Source of the DNA: Ostrinia nubilalis
Lineage: Eukaryota; Arthropoda; Insecta; Lepidoptera; Crambidae
Reading direction: 5' to 3'
Length of the DNA stretch: 64,000 nt
Assembly: GCF_963855985.1 (NCBI RefSeq)
Contig: NC_087118.1
Span: 9,003,501-9,067,500 of the forward strand
Shown piece after piece: positions 47,042 through 57,493 of this stretch; position 1 is the first letter of the stretch, and the number at the start of each line of letters is the position of its first letter. The notes beneath the pieces were generated by a model. The model ran no database searches. It was not told where the DNA came from and saw only the letters and a list, made by a program, of their open reading frames with translations. A program made the translations under genes and the position numbers.

Positions 47042-47363
47042 AAAATTTTATAAAAAAAAATAAAACCGACTCCAAAAAACCTACACTAAAACGTAGAAAA
47101 ATAATTACTAATTACCTACTTATTTATTAGGACGAATTATTAGTATTTATGTAGGTATACCATGATTGATACTTTTGGAGTCGGTGCAGGCAAACTTTAC
47201 ATGTTTCATAATCTTGGCACCGACTCCAGAAGTATCAATCATGGTATACCTACATAAATATTAATAATTCGTCCTAATAAATAAGTAGGTAATTAGTAAT
47301 TATTTTTCTACGTTTTAGTGTAGGTTTTTTGGAGTCGGTTTTATTTTTTTTTATAAAATTTTT
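47042..47363. repeat. long near-perfect palindrome
   Basis: Arms of about 146 bp (47042-47187 and 47217-47363) are near-perfect inverted copies around a 29-base loop; both end in GGAGTCGGTG/CACCGACTCC. Only a few mismatches and 1-base indels are visible. It may be a foldback MITE related to the preceding repeat (the outer AAAACCGACTCC resembles AACCGACTTC). Confidence 0.85.
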
Positions 47364-47580
47364 GATTGTGTATACCCTACACAAATACCACTTGCGTCCA
47401 CAGTAGTGTCAAGTACGACTGTTTAGTTCGTTGGTGATTCACAAGAGACTTTGACGCAACGGCTAACACGGCCGGTCTAACCTAGCATACCACGGTTCGA
47501 GTCTCACTTGGAACTTTTTTTTTTTTTGCCTTTTTTTTTTGTTTATTTTGTTTTTGTCTACTATTTTCTTCACTAAGACA

Positions 47581-48267
47581 ATGTCGCTTGAAAATAGAAA
47601 AATCTGTGGTGGCTGTTTCGAGCCGATTGAAGATAGTCGAAGATGGCTAGCGTGCCACCTCTGCAAGGAGTTCTTCGACCTGAAGTGCGCCGGGGTTACC
47701 GAAAGGCGCTTCCACGGTACGCTGGTTGGTGAGCGCAGGAATGCGTGGAGGTGCGTCACATGCGTCAGTAGGCAGCCCAAGAGGGACAACACTGAGACGC
47801 CGGTCCGCGCTGCTGCGGACGGCGTTATGGTGCGGAGGGGGGCCGCCACCATGAGCCCCACTTGTCTCGACGCCTCAATGCTAGAGCAGGCCAGTCAGGA
47901 GAATCCGAACGCTACTGCACTGAATATTACTATGGAAGTGACAGATGTGCAGGCGCTCTTCTTGGAGATCAGGCAACTTCGCGAGGAGATGCGCGACGAG
48001 TTCAGATCCGTTCGGGCCCAGATCGACACACTGATCGGCAGAGTCTCACTGTGCGAACACAGAGTCGACGCTCACGACGAACGCCTGGGTGACATCGAGC
48101 GAAGACTCGAGGCCGTGGAGTCCCGTCAGGCGTCGATCAGCTCGGCGCCCGGGTCGGAGACACTCACGCAGATGGAGCGGACGATATCGGAGCTCAAGCT
48201 GGAACTCAACGAGCGGGACCAGGAGGCGCTCGTCGCCGACTTGGAGATCGGCCATCTTCCGGAGGAG
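47581..48267 (+). pseudogene. LINE A ORF1, N-terminal part (zinc finger, coiled coil)
   Basis: Starts at the ATG of 47581, a better choice than the upstream ATG at 47539 because the CxxC fingers follow directly. A PHD-like cysteine cluster (CGGC, CHLC, DLKC, CVTC) spans residues 9-60; the usual PHD histidine is replaced. A heptad-rich helix (residues about 115-215) then suggests trimerisation. ORF1 proteins bind the element's RNA. The frame is broken by an inserted AAT run and LINE 3' fragment from 48268 and stops at 48328-48330; the C-terminal part resumes in the same phase at 48373. Confidence 0.8.
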
Positions 48268-48298
<31 letters not shown>

Positions 48299-48352
48299 TC
48301 ATTTATTTGCAAGAACATGGTTACAGATAGGTGTTAATTTAATAAATTCCAG
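48268..48352 (-). mobile_element. short LINE 3'-end fragment inside ORF1
   Basis: (AAT)n at about 48268-48296 followed by CATTTATTTGCAAGAACATG and a few tens of bases reads, on the minus strand, as a LINE 3' end with an (ATT)n tail. It introduces the stop at 48328 and separates the two halves of ORF1. Confidence 0.65.
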
Positions 48353-48807
48353 CATATTCTGTCGCATGCGACGTGCAACGGGAGAAGGGGGAGAACGTCC
48401 TCCACAGCGTCGCCGTGCTCGCCGGGCGCCTGGGCGTGGCGCTGGACGAGCGGGACGTGGTGTTCGCGGAGCGCGTGGGCGCACCGCCGGCCGAGGCAGG
48501 CGGGCGCGCGCGCCGCGTGGTGGTGCGGCTGGCGCGGCGCCACCTGCGCGACGAGCTGCTGCGCGCCGCGCGCGTGCGACGCGGTCTGGCTGGCGAGGGC
48601 GGCGCGCGTGTGTTCATCAACGAGCGCCTGACGCGCTCTAACCGTCAGCTATTCCACCGGGTGCGCGAGGAATGCCGCAGGCTGCAGTGGAGGTACTCTT
48701 GGACAAGGCGTGGGCGCATATTCGCTCGCAAGAGCGACGGTACGCAAATGTTTCAACTCCGGTCGCTAGGAGATCTTGAGCGGGTGTTTGGTTCATCGTC
48801 AATATGA
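48353..48807 (+). pseudogene. LINE A ORF1, C-terminal part (Baculo_FP-like domain)
   Basis: Same phase as the N-terminal part. The C-terminal region with FINERLTRSNRQLFHRVREE, WRYSWTRRGRIFARK and SLGDLERV matches the Baculo_FP-like C-terminal domain found in many arthropod LINE ORF1 proteins. It is strongly GC-rich (Arg/Ala) compared with the AT-rich linker. Without the N-terminal half it has no proper start. Confidence 0.8.
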
Positions 48808-49343
48808 CTAATTGAGACCTGCAATTATAACAAATTATTTGACATATGTGCGAGAATGATAAATTCAACTGATTTAATTTTTAAAAATATACTATTACCT
48901 CTATTTGTTTCTCTTGTAATTGATGTTATGGTTAATAATATAATTTATGTTTTGTATCAATTCCAAATGCATTGGTGTGCCATAGAAACAGTCGTGATGG
49001 ATGAAATTAATTGTAATCGTTTGTATAAATTATTTATTTTAAACCATAGTTCTTTAAATATATTAATGCATGTACAGAGGAATGTAATTTTGTACCAATT
49101 GATAATTCAATTTGTTCATAAACTTATTATTATACATTTAATTATTGACTCATATAATGGTCGTATTTTTTTGCATGACATAATTCAATCTTATTACATT
49201 TCTAGTGTTTATCTAGTTCGTATCTTGGATTATATAATTATTGACATATCTCTTAACCTTATTTTCTACATTAATTCCTGTTCCTTTTATTTGTTTATAT
49301 TTACAGTTATCACTATTATTAATGACATTTTGATATCCCGATA
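48808..49343 (+). other. AT-rich ORF1-ORF2 linker
   Basis: About 535 AT-rich bases. A 176-codon hydrophobic frame (48856-49386) is open through it but has no recognised domain and a composition (I, L, Y, N) explained by base content, so I do not call it a gene. Confidence 0.6.
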
Positions 49344-52229
49344 TTGGTGTTTGTATACATATCCCAAATTACAGGTCTTAAGCTAAAGAATCTGTTGATA
49401 GGGTTATATAATGCAGGGTCTCTCTGCACAGGGCATGATGAATTTACTGCTGCAATGATGGAACTGGCTCCAGATATTATGGCCATCAATGAGACCTGGT
49501 TGCGGTTGGGTGAGGAGGATAGGGCGCCAAAATTGTCTGGCTATCGTCTGAGACATATTCCGAGGCCGAATCAGGTTCGGGGGGGTCGGGGAGGGGGGGT
49601 TGGTTTTTATATACGTAGGGGTTTAAATGTCAGCCGACTGGAATGTCCTACGTCTATACCATCTGTCGAACAAATGTGGCTGAAAGTTCGCTCACACCAG
49701 CAGAATATAGTCGTGGAAACTGCATATTATTATAGACCACCCTGGCTTGACGTAAATATATTCCTAGACGCTATCACTGAATCGGTCACCTCCTTCTCGC
49801 ACTCTGACGGCTTGATATTGGTGGGAGACTTCAACATCAATCTCCTTGATGTCAGCGGCCGTGGGTATAGAGCCTTCGCACAATTCATTGAGAGTCTGAA
49901 TTTAAGTCAAATTGTCAAAGAACCCACCCACTTCACAGACCATAGTGCCACTTTAATAGATGTTGTGTGCGCGGATGTTCGGGTTCCAAATCTGACAGTT
50001 AGGCACTCACCAGATCGAGGTGGGCATGCCATGATACTGGCAGAAGTCAAGATTAAAGTGAACATACCAAGTCCTAGATGGGTGACATATAGACCGTTTA
50101 AGAACATTCTGCTTGAACGGCTGAATTCGGACCTCAGTGCCATTCAGTGGAACAATTTTAGGAAAATTAATGAGGTTAATCATCTGGTACAGGCATTCAC
50201 ATCATGCACTGTCGGATTGATGGATTTACATGCCCCAATAACTACCAAAAAGTTTAAACATCCTCCCCACCCGTGGATAACAGACACTGTCAAAACAATG
50301 ATGCGTATTAGGGATAATTATCACAATAGATATAAAAAACTCAAAACAACAAATTTGAAAGAATGTTACGGAAGAATGAGACAGGTAGTACTTGAGGCGA
50401 TGGAAAGGGAGAAAAAATGTTACTTTGAAAAATATATAAATACTAACATAGGTAACTCAAAGAAACTGTGGAAGAATTTAAAAAATACGGTGCTTCCAAA
50501 TAATGAGAGGACCAATGAGCTGCCACCAGAGTTCGATGAACCTAATGTTATAAATCAGCACTTTCTACACATACCAGGCTCAAACGAAGTATCGACTTCT
50601 ACATTATCTTTTTATGAGCATAATAGGTATAATGCCAAGGCTGTTTTTTCACTCCAAACTGTAACTAGCAGGGAGGTGATGGAGGTTGTTGGGGGGCTAA
50701 GGTCGAACGCACAGGGAAACGATGGCCTGGCACTGGATGCTTTGCTGCTCACCTTGCCGCACTCACTCGAGACCTTGACAGCTATTATTAATTGCTCACT
50801 ACAGCAAGGAACGTTTCCCGAGGACTGGAAAGTGGCAGCGGTGACACCATTACCTAAGACCAACCAGCCGGCATCAGTGCAGGATCTTCGACCTGTTAGT
50901 ATCCTTCCATGCCTTTCCAAGGTCTTGGAGAGAATAGTATGCAAGCAGCTAACCACATACTTGGAGAAGTACAACATATTACCTGGTTCACAATCAGGTT
51001 TCCGCAAGGGACACAGCACGGCGACCGCTTTGGCGGACGTTGTGGATAGCCTTCTTGGGGGTCGAGATCAGGGGAGGGTGTCAGCATTAGTGCTTCTTGA
51101 TTTTTCTCGGGCTTTCGACTCAATCAACACATCGTTGTTGCTGTCGAAACTCGGCTACTACGGTCTTGATCGCCTCACTGTAAAATGGTTCCATAGTTAT
51201 CTGAGCGGACGGAGTCAATATGTCGAACTGAGGCTGAGCAATGGAAAAAAAGTTCGTTCACGCTCTCTGCCGGTAAGTCGCGGGGTCCCACAAGGTTCGA
51301 TCTTGGGGCCAATTCTTTACATCTTGTACAGTGCTGATATTGTAAAACATATTGCGCACTGTCGCTATCACTTGTATGCAGATGACTTGCAGCTATACCT
51401 TTCATTCGCTCCTTCTGACCAGTGCGAAGCTATGGCTACGCTAAACAAGGATTTACTTAGCATTTCGGCCTGGTGCTCTGACAACTGCCTTACCTTAAAT
51501 CCCAAAAAGTCCAAGCTTATGCTAATAGGGACCCCAAAAAACACTGCTAAAATTGACAGCTTCACTGTCAAACTAAATGGGGAGGCCATAATGTTGGTTG
51601 AGGAAGCCAGGAACTTGGGACTGGTGTTTGACAGCCATCTCAGGTTTGAAAAACATGTGACTGAATGTGCAAGAAATTGTTTTTATAGGTTGAAGCTCCT
51701 GTACAGAATAAGACCTTATTTGAGTGAAAAGCTTAGGATAACTCTTTGTGAGGCTCTTGTATTGTCTAAGCTAAACTATTGTGACACAGTTTATGGGCCC
51801 TGTCTGTTAGCAAGTTCAGCGAAGTTGTTGCAGCGGGTTCAAAATGCATGTGCTCGCTTCTGCTTCCATATCCCGCCACGGTCTCATGTTACGCCATTCC
51901 TCAATGCAGCCAATCAGATGAAGATGGAGGCCCGTAGAAAGTTGCACTTGGCGACAATGTTGTTCGGCGTCATTAATACAGGACGGCCGCAATATCTCTT
52001 AGACAAGCTAGTCCGTGCACCTTGTCGCAGTGAGCATAAAAGAAGGGTGATAACTCACGTCTTCCTCACACCGAGACATCGTACAGCGGCATTTCGAGGA
52101 TCATTTAGATTTGCAGCGTCTCGATGCTGGAACGATTTGCCCCCACCACTGCGTGCACTGAAAGTGAGGCACACTTTTAAATTACAGTTGAAGAAGTATT
52201 TATTAGATTTACAAAATGAAATCTACTGA
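49344..52229 (+). CDS. LINE A ORF2: endonuclease-reverse transcriptase
   Basis: 961 residues, uninterrupted. The exonuclease-endonuclease-phosphatase domain spans about 17-235, with E50 (AINETWL), GDFN at 161-164 and the C-terminal H228 (GGHAM); it nicks the target. Reverse transcriptase follows: GFRKGHST, the ALVLLDFSRAFDSIN block, GVPQGSILGP, and YADD at 678-681. A thumb and C-terminal region end at 52229. Together they perform target-primed reverse transcription. The first 16 residues precede the conserved domain, so the exact start is uncertain. All catalytic motifs look intact even though ORF1 is broken. Confidence 0.92.
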   Translation: MVFVYISQITGLKLKNLLIGLYNAGSLCTGHDEFTAAMMELAPDIMAINETWLRLGEEDRAPKLSGYRLRHIPRPNQVRGGRGGGVGFYIRRGLNVSRLECPTSIPSVEQMWLKVRSHQQNIVVETAYYYRPPWLDVNIFLDAITESVTSFSHSDGLILVGDFNINLLDVSGRGYRAFAQFIESLNLSQIVKEPTHFTDHSATLIDVVCADVRVPNLTVRHSPDRGGHAMILAEVKIKVNIPSPRWVTYRPFKNILLERLNSDLSAIQWNNFRKINEVNHLVQAFTSCTVGLMDLHAPITTKKFKHPPHPWITDTVKTMMRIRDNYHNRYKKLKTTNLKECYGRMRQVVLEAMEREKKCYFEKYINTNIGNSKKLWKNLKNTVLPNNERTNELPPEFDEPNVINQHFLHIPGSNEVSTSTLSFYEHNRYNAKAVFSLQTVTSREVMEVVGGLRSNAQGNDGLALDALLLTLPHSLETLTAIINCSLQQGTFPEDWKVAAVTPLPKTNQPASVQDLRPVSILPCLSKVLERIVCKQLTTYLEKYNILPGSQSGFRKGHSTATALADVVDSLLGGRDQGRVSALVLLDFSRAFDSINTSLLLSKLGYYGLDRLTVKWFHSYLSGRSQYVELRLSNGKKVRSRSLPVSRGVPQGSILGPILYILYSADIVKHIAHCRYHLYADDLQLYLSFAPSDQCEAMATLNKDLLSISAWCSDNCLTLNPKKSKLMLIGTPKNTAKIDSFTVKLNGEAIMLVEEARNLGLVFDSHLRFEKHVTECARNCFYRLKLLYRIRPYLSEKLRITLCEALVLSKLNYCDTVYGPCLLASSAKLLQRVQNACARFCFHIPPRSHVTPFLNAANQMKMEARRKLHLATMLFGVINTGRPQYLLDKLVRAPCRSEHKRRVITHVFLTPRHRTAAFRGSFRFAASRCWNDLPPPLRALKVRHTFKLQLKKYLLDLQNEIY

Positions 52230-53112
52230 TTTGCATACCATCGGAGCACGCACGTCGTTCGTTGGGCTTTGGCGTCGTTCCGGCTTTGAGAACGCTGCTC
52301 TTCTTAGTTCCCTTTTACCTTATGCCCTTAGTCGTTCCGATGCTCTCGTTGGGTGGTTGAATGAGATCCCAATTAAATGTATTTAGGTCTCCTCTACTGA
52401 ACACCCTGAAAATACGTTATTTATGTGAGTAAATTGTTTAATTAGACACGCGGGATTATTCGTCAATGTTAGAAAAATCCACTCACCTATCATGTTCTCA
52501 TCAATTCTCGGCACCTGATTATGACATTCTTAATTATTTTAACCACAATTTTATAATTTCTACTCAATTTAATTTAATCACAATTTTATAAAAGTTAAGT
52601 TAATTATAATTATGTATTGCAAAAACCGATTGTTAATTTTTGTTACGTGGCTGGTAGACGTGGCAAATGTCAAGTCAACTTGATGACAAGTGATACTTTT
52701 TTTTTATGTATTTTTTTTTTCTTCTGTCTCTGCCTCGACATTTTATGGCCATGCAGTAGAAATGGTTTTTGTTTTGACATGTCTATGTATGAATTTTATT
52801 AATATTGTTATGTTTTAATTTAATTAATTATGTATGTTGTTATTATTTAATTTAAAATTTGTATAATTTATTAATTTATTGAATTATTAATTTATGGTTT
52901 TTATTATTATTTTTTACTCTTCTTTCTGTTTTTGTTAAATAGCGCTGCAAAAAGGCACCCACTGAAAATCAGTGTCTTGGCAGTCACACTGTCAAGATAT
53001 TACTGAGTGGGTGACCTTTTTTGGCAACTAAGTATTTTTTTTTTTATGTATGTCTTTGTTTCCTGAATCTGTTGTTGTCAAAATAAAATTATTTTCTTTC
53101 TTTCTTTCTTTA
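52230..53112 (+). other. LINE A 3' UTR and (TTTC)n tail
   Basis: Non-coding, AT-rich. A stem-loop-like stretch at about 52950-53017 (GGCACCCACTGA...TGAGTGGGTGACC) sits before the tail and may be the reverse transcriptase recognition structure. A GTCAAAATAAAATT motif precedes the (TTTC)n. Confidence 0.65.
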
Positions 53113-53116
53113 ACTA

Positions 53117-53491
53117 TTGAATTTGCAAAATAGGTTAAAATTTAAGATAATTTTGTGTACTTTACCATATGTAAATTCAGGGTATAATCTAAATAAGATA
53201 AACAAGAACATATTTGATTTAAATATATTTATGTATAACTTGACTTATCGTCATAGCGACGCACTTTTACTTTTTGACATAAATAAATTTATTTCTAGCT
53301 TTAAGTTGACTGTAGATACAATGTATCTCTCTAAAAAATTGAAGAATAAATTAGCCTCATTGATTGCATACAATATTAAATGTAATTATATTCATAAAAC
53401 TGATCATAGTCAGGGTACTAATAATTTGATATCTCAGTATGTAAATAGTAACAATATTATGACTGTATCTACTACTAGTTGTTTAAACTGA
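53117..53491 (+). pseudogene. LINE B: SGNH/esterase-like C-terminal fragment
   Basis: The frame contains TLPYVNSGYNLNKINKNI, SDALLLFDINKFI and MYLSKKLKNKLASLIA. This is the pattern of the last third of SGNH-hydrolase-like domains seen in ORF1 of some CR1-type LINEs. The position normally holding the catalytic Asp-x-x-His reads DTMY, so it would be inactive. The frame starts at a TTG (no ATG) right at the LINE A junction and is +1 out of phase with the RT that follows. Confidence 0.45.
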
Positions 53492-54287
53492 AGAAATATT
53501 GAAAGCCCACGTGACACCCTGTGACTCGCACTTCTCTTTTAAACATATTACTCCATTAGATATCATTAAAACCTTTAATCTTTTAAATGTCAAGAGTACA
53601 ACTGATATCTGGGGCATTTCTGTCAAGATAGTCAAACATATTATTGATATAATTTCCCCACAGTTAGCGATAATATTCAATAATTGCATAGAGAAGGGAA
53701 TCTTCCCCGACCTCATGAAACATAGTAGACTAATGCCATTATTTAAGTCTGGTAGCAAAACCGACCCTGGCAATTATAGACCCATTTCTATCTTGCCCGC
53801 TTTGAGCAAGATTTTTGAAAAAATCATACAGGAGCAACTAATGATTCACTTTGGCTCTAATAAACTATTTCATAGTGAACAATATGGTTTTACCAAGGGT
53901 CGTTCCACCACCGATGCCGGGGTTGCACTACTTAAACATATCTTCGAGGCTTGGGAGAATTCTCAAAATGCACTAGGGGTTTTCTGTGATCTCTCAAAAG
54001 CTTTTGATTGCGTAGAACATCAAACGCTAATTCGCAAACTGCACTATTATGGGGTAAAGGATTCTGCTTTGGATTTAATACAATCCTATTTAAACTTTAG
54101 AGTTCAAAAAGTTGACATAAATGGTGTTTTGTCTTCTGGGTCACCTGTGAAAATGGGAGTTCCGCAGGGGTCCATTCTGGGTCCATTCTTGTTTCTTATA
54201 TACATTAATGATCTACCATATTTTGTTAAGGACTCTTGCGAAATCGTGTTATTTGCTGATGACACATCTTTGATTTTTAATATTGAC
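53487..54287 (+). pseudogene. LINE B reverse transcriptase, N-terminal part
   Basis: RT motifs in order: GSKTDPGNYRPISILPALSK, YGFTKGRSTTDA, FCDLSKAFDCV, GVPQGSILGPF and the catalytic FADD at 54252-54263. The frame ends at 54288-54290 only because the inserted element's head brings TAG. No endonuclease domain lies between this RT and the upstream SGNH-like piece. Confidence 0.85.
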
Positions 54288-54654
54288 TAGCGGCCGCCCG
54301 CGACTTCGTACGCGTGGATCCCGTTTTACCCCCTTCATCTATCTTACGCGGTTTAGATTTTTTCATACCAATGTTTTTTCCCGCTAACTCCCGTTTCCGT
54401 GGGAATTTTGCAATATCCTGTTGTAACTAAGCTTTGAGTTTACTAAGGTACCTGCATGCCAAATTTCAAGCGTTTAACTTAAGCAGTTTAGATTTTTCAT
54501 ACAAAAGGATTTTCCCGCTAATTCCCGTGCCCGTGGGAATTCCTAAGTATCCTATAACCTGCCCAGGAGTACGAAGAATAATTGTACCAAGTTTCGTTAA
54601 AATCCGTCAAGTAGTTTTTGTTTCTATAAGGAACATACAGACAGACAGACAGAC

Positions 54655-54693
<39 letters not shown>

Positions 54694-54812
54694 AATTTTA
54701 TTGATTGCATTTTTGGCATCAGTATCAATCACTAATCACCCTCTGATAGTTATTTTGAAAATATATTTCATGTACAGAATTGACCTCTCTACAGATTTAT
54801 TATAAGTATAGA
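54286..54812 (+). mobile_element. dispersed SINE-like element with (ACAG)n
   Basis: Head CTAGCGGCCGCCCGCGAC, then TTACGCGGTTTAGATTTT and CCCGCTAACTCCCGTT, matching the copy at 139-614. An (ACAG)n run lies at about 54648-54691. It continues through ATTGATTGCATTTTTGGCAT to an end near TATTATAAGTATAGAAG. It breaks the LINE B RT: frame before (ends at 54287) and after (resumes about 54815) join sensibly. The exact TSD is unclear. Confidence 0.75.
54648..54691 (+). repeat. (ACAG)n microsatellite
   Basis: About eleven ACAG units with one ATAG; part of the dispersed element. Confidence 0.95.
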
Positions 54813-54814
54813 AG

Positions 54815-55169
54815 ATAGAAGTAAAAACAACTTTGACGATGTAAATAATGCACTAACAAGAGTTTTAAGTTGGTTCACTACAAATAATTTACAACTGAAT
54901 GCAAAGAAAACAAAATGTATAAAATTCTCTTTGCCTAACGTAAAATCAGTTAGTACCCAAATAGAACTTAATAATAATGCAATCGATCTGGTAGACTCTA
55001 CTGTATTTCTGGGAATTACCCTGGATTCAAAACTCCAGTGGGGCCCCCATATAGAAACTCTGGCGGGAAAGCTCAGCTCAGCGGCTTTTGCAATAAAAAG
55101 GATACGGTCATTAACCGATGTCTCAACAGCTCGCTTAGTCTACTTTAGCTACTTTCATAGCCTAATTTC
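54815..55169 (+). pseudogene. LINE B reverse transcriptase, middle part
   Basis: Continues the RT thumb region: LSWFTTNNLQLNAKKTKCIK, then VFLGITLDSKLQWGPHI. It ends at the 9-bp TSD CCTAATTTC of the word-array element; the same frame resumes at 57049. Confidence 0.8.
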
Positions 55170-55335
55170 GGTATCCTTCCGTTTGGCCAAATTACTTTTC
55201 GCCAAATTTCACTTCGCAAACAACTTATCGCCAAAGTTTCATTTCCCAAATGAACTTTTAGCAACTGTACTTTTCGCAACTAATTCATTTGGTCAAATTA
55301 TCATTTGGCCAAATTTTACTTGGCAAATGTTTATA

Positions 55336-56382
55336 CAGTGTGTCCGGGCATGTAGTGATCAAACTTTAAGGGCGTAATCTATGGACAATTTTATCGATGA
55401 AAATACTTCAAATTTGGGGCCTGACCCATTTCTTGAAAAATTACATCGATTTAAGTTTTTAATTTTTAGTTTACACCTCTTCTTTAAAAAACAAGTGAAA
55501 GCGTGGGTAGCTTAACATTAATAGGCAAATATTTTATATCATGCGATAGCCAATAAAATTATCTATTAGTAGAAGAAGAAAACAAACACAAGTTTCATAA
55601 ATTTTATGGGAGTAAGAATGGATTTAATTAGAAAAATACATTACTTTTTTCACTTCTTTTTCAGTTATTTTCCAACACAAGAAAAACCAGGTCGTTAAGG
55701 TATGTTTTATTTGCATTGTATTTTTAGTATTTGAGCTATTCTACAAAACGAATGTAAATTTATTAGTCTACGTCTATTAGTTTCGACGTAATTGTTGAAA
55801 AAAGATACCCCTTTCCAGCGGTTTCCATAGCGCACGCGACATGCGAAAATGCACTGCCTGAAAGAATCACACAACCTATTCCGATTACTATGGAAACCGC
55901 TGGGAAGGGGTATCTTTGTTCAACAATTACGTCAAAACTAATAGACGTAGACTAATAAATTTACATTTGTTTTGTAGAATAGCTCAAATGCTAAAAATAC
56001 AATGCAAATAAAACATACCTTAACGACCTGGTTTTTCTTGTGTTGGAAAATAACTGAAAAAGAAGTGAAAAAAGTAATGTATTTTTCTAATTAAATCCAT
56101 TCTTACTCCCATAAAATGTATGAAACTTGTGTCTGCTTTCTTCTTCTACTAATAGATAATTTTATTGGCTATCGCATGTTATAAAATATTTGCCTATTAA
56201 TGTCAAGCTACCCACGCTTTCACTTGTTTTTTAAAGAAGAGGTGTAAACTAACAATTAAAAACTTAAATCGATGTAATTTTTCGAGAAATGGGTCAGGCC
56301 CCAAATTTGAAGTATTTTCATCAATAAAATTGTCCATAGATTACGCCCTTAAAGTTTGATCACTACATGCCCGGACACACTG
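55336..56382. mobile_element. 1.05-kb mariner-like foldback, TSD TA/TATA
   Basis: Begins CAGTGTGTCCGGGCATGTAG and ends with the inverted sequence; TATA borders it on both sides (55332-55335, 56383-56386), so the TSD is TA or TATA. The arms are inverted copies about 490 bp long, diverging by a few percent, with a short centre near 55830-55890. No frame. Terminal form resembles the larger foldback at 10300 but the sequence is different. Confidence 0.88.
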
Positions 56383-56575
56383 TATAGCAAATGTTTTATG
56401 TTGCCAAATATTATATCCCAAATAATTTGTTTGGTCAAATTGAAACTTCACATACTTACCCAACGTTACCCACAAATCAAAGCATAAGGCACATGATCAT
56501 GGTTTTCACAATAATTTTATGTAAAACATTGCAGAAAATAGTATGGTTGCAAAAAGTAGGTATTGCAGAAAATAG

Positions 56576-56594
56576 TAGGTTAGGTTAGGTTAGA
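56576..56594 (+). repeat. short interstitial (TTAGG)n-like run
   Basis: Three and a half copies of TTAGG, the insect telomere unit, inside word-array element 2. Short enough to be chance. Confidence 0.5.
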
Positions 56595-57048
56595 ACAGTG
56601 ACCCTTAATGCGCGAAGGCGAGCGAAGCGTGCCGCGGCAGCGGCCGCCGAGCGCTAGAATCGCCTCTATTGTTAATGAATCATTTGGAAATTTCGATACA
56701 AAGAATGAAATAAGGAAATTAATGTAGAACAAATTTTATATTAACTACCCACTAAACAAAATAATAACCACAAGCTAATTTGTATGCCATTCTATGCACC
56801 AATCAAATTATTTTGTAAATAGTTTATCGTGAAATATTTTTGCCTAATGAAACATTTGGCAAACCATACTTTGCCAAACAATAATTTGCTAAACAATAAT
56901 ATGCCAAAAAAACATTTGCGAATTAAAAGTTTGCAATAAGTTGCTTTGCCAAATGAGAATTTGCCAAATGAAAATTTGCGAAACGTTGTTTGCGATGTGA
57001 TAATTTGGGAAACGTTTTTTGGCCAAACATTAGTAATCCCCTAATTTC

Positions 57049-57493
57049 ATATGGAATCATGCTATGGGGCAAAGCTGCAGATTTTGAAACAATATTTATT
57101 TTGCAAAAACGTGCGATAAGATACTTGTATAAAATGAAAGCAAGAGCGTCCCTTAGAGAATTGTTTAAAGAAATTGGCATTCTCACGACCGCTTCACAAT
57201 ACATCTTAAACTGTATACTATTTATTCAACAAAATATTAATGAATTCAAAACGAAAAGTGATATTCACCAAATTAACACTAGAAATAAAAATAAATTGGC
57301 TATACCCGCTTTTAGACTTAATAAAGTGTTTGCCACTTTTATGGGACAAGGTATCCATTTTTATAACAAAGTCCCTGATAAATATAAAGAGCTACCGTAT
57401 AATAAATTTAAAGGTATAGTTAAAGATCACATGCTTAAAAAAGCCTATTATACAACTCAAGATTTTCTTAATGATAAGTCATCCTGGGAGTAG
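57049..57493 (+). pseudogene. LINE B reverse transcriptase, C-terminal part
   Basis: Resumes YGIMLWGKAADF, then ILQKRAIRYLYKMKARAS, and finishes NDKSSWE at the native stop. It is the usual C-terminal region of jockey/CR1-group RTs. Apart from the insertions it contains no stop or frameshift. Confidence 0.85.

Larger units (their letters stand above)
47400..53112 (+). mobile_element. nearly complete CR1/jockey-like LINE (LINE A)
   Basis: Two-ORF non-LTR retrotransposon: 5' leader, ORF1 (47581-48804, interrupted), AT-rich linker, ORF2 (49344-52229), 3' UTR and a (TTTC)n tail at about 53093-53112. The microsatellite-type tail instead of poly-A is typical of CR1-like clades. Its 3' end abuts a second LINE (53113 on), into which it may have inserted. 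The 5' boundary is approximate. A B-box-like GGTTCGAGTCTC sits in the leader at about 47492. Confidence 0.85.
55170..57039. mobile_element. word-array element 2 (GCCAAA), 9-bp TSD
   Basis: Perfect 9-bp duplication CCTAATTTC at 55161-55169 and 57040-57048; dropping the element and one copy restores the LINE B RT frame (HSLIS/YGIMLWG). Termini are GG...CC. Left-arm words (GCCAAA, GCAAA, CCCAAA) start at 55186, 55201, 55216, 55230, 55245, 55261 and 55276. In the right arm TTTGC/TATGC starts at 56885, 56900, 56915, 56930, 56945, 56960, 56975 and 56989, an almost exact 15-bp period. A GC-rich core at about 56610-56665 includes GAAGGCGA, also found in the core of element 1. No coding frame. A 1.05-kb foldback is nested inside. 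Confidence 0.8.

Noticed and set aside
48856..49386. 176-codon hydrophobic frame that could be a membrane protein
   Set aside because: Lies in the AT-rich linker between two LINE ORFs; residues are those expected from AT-rich DNA and no motif is seen.
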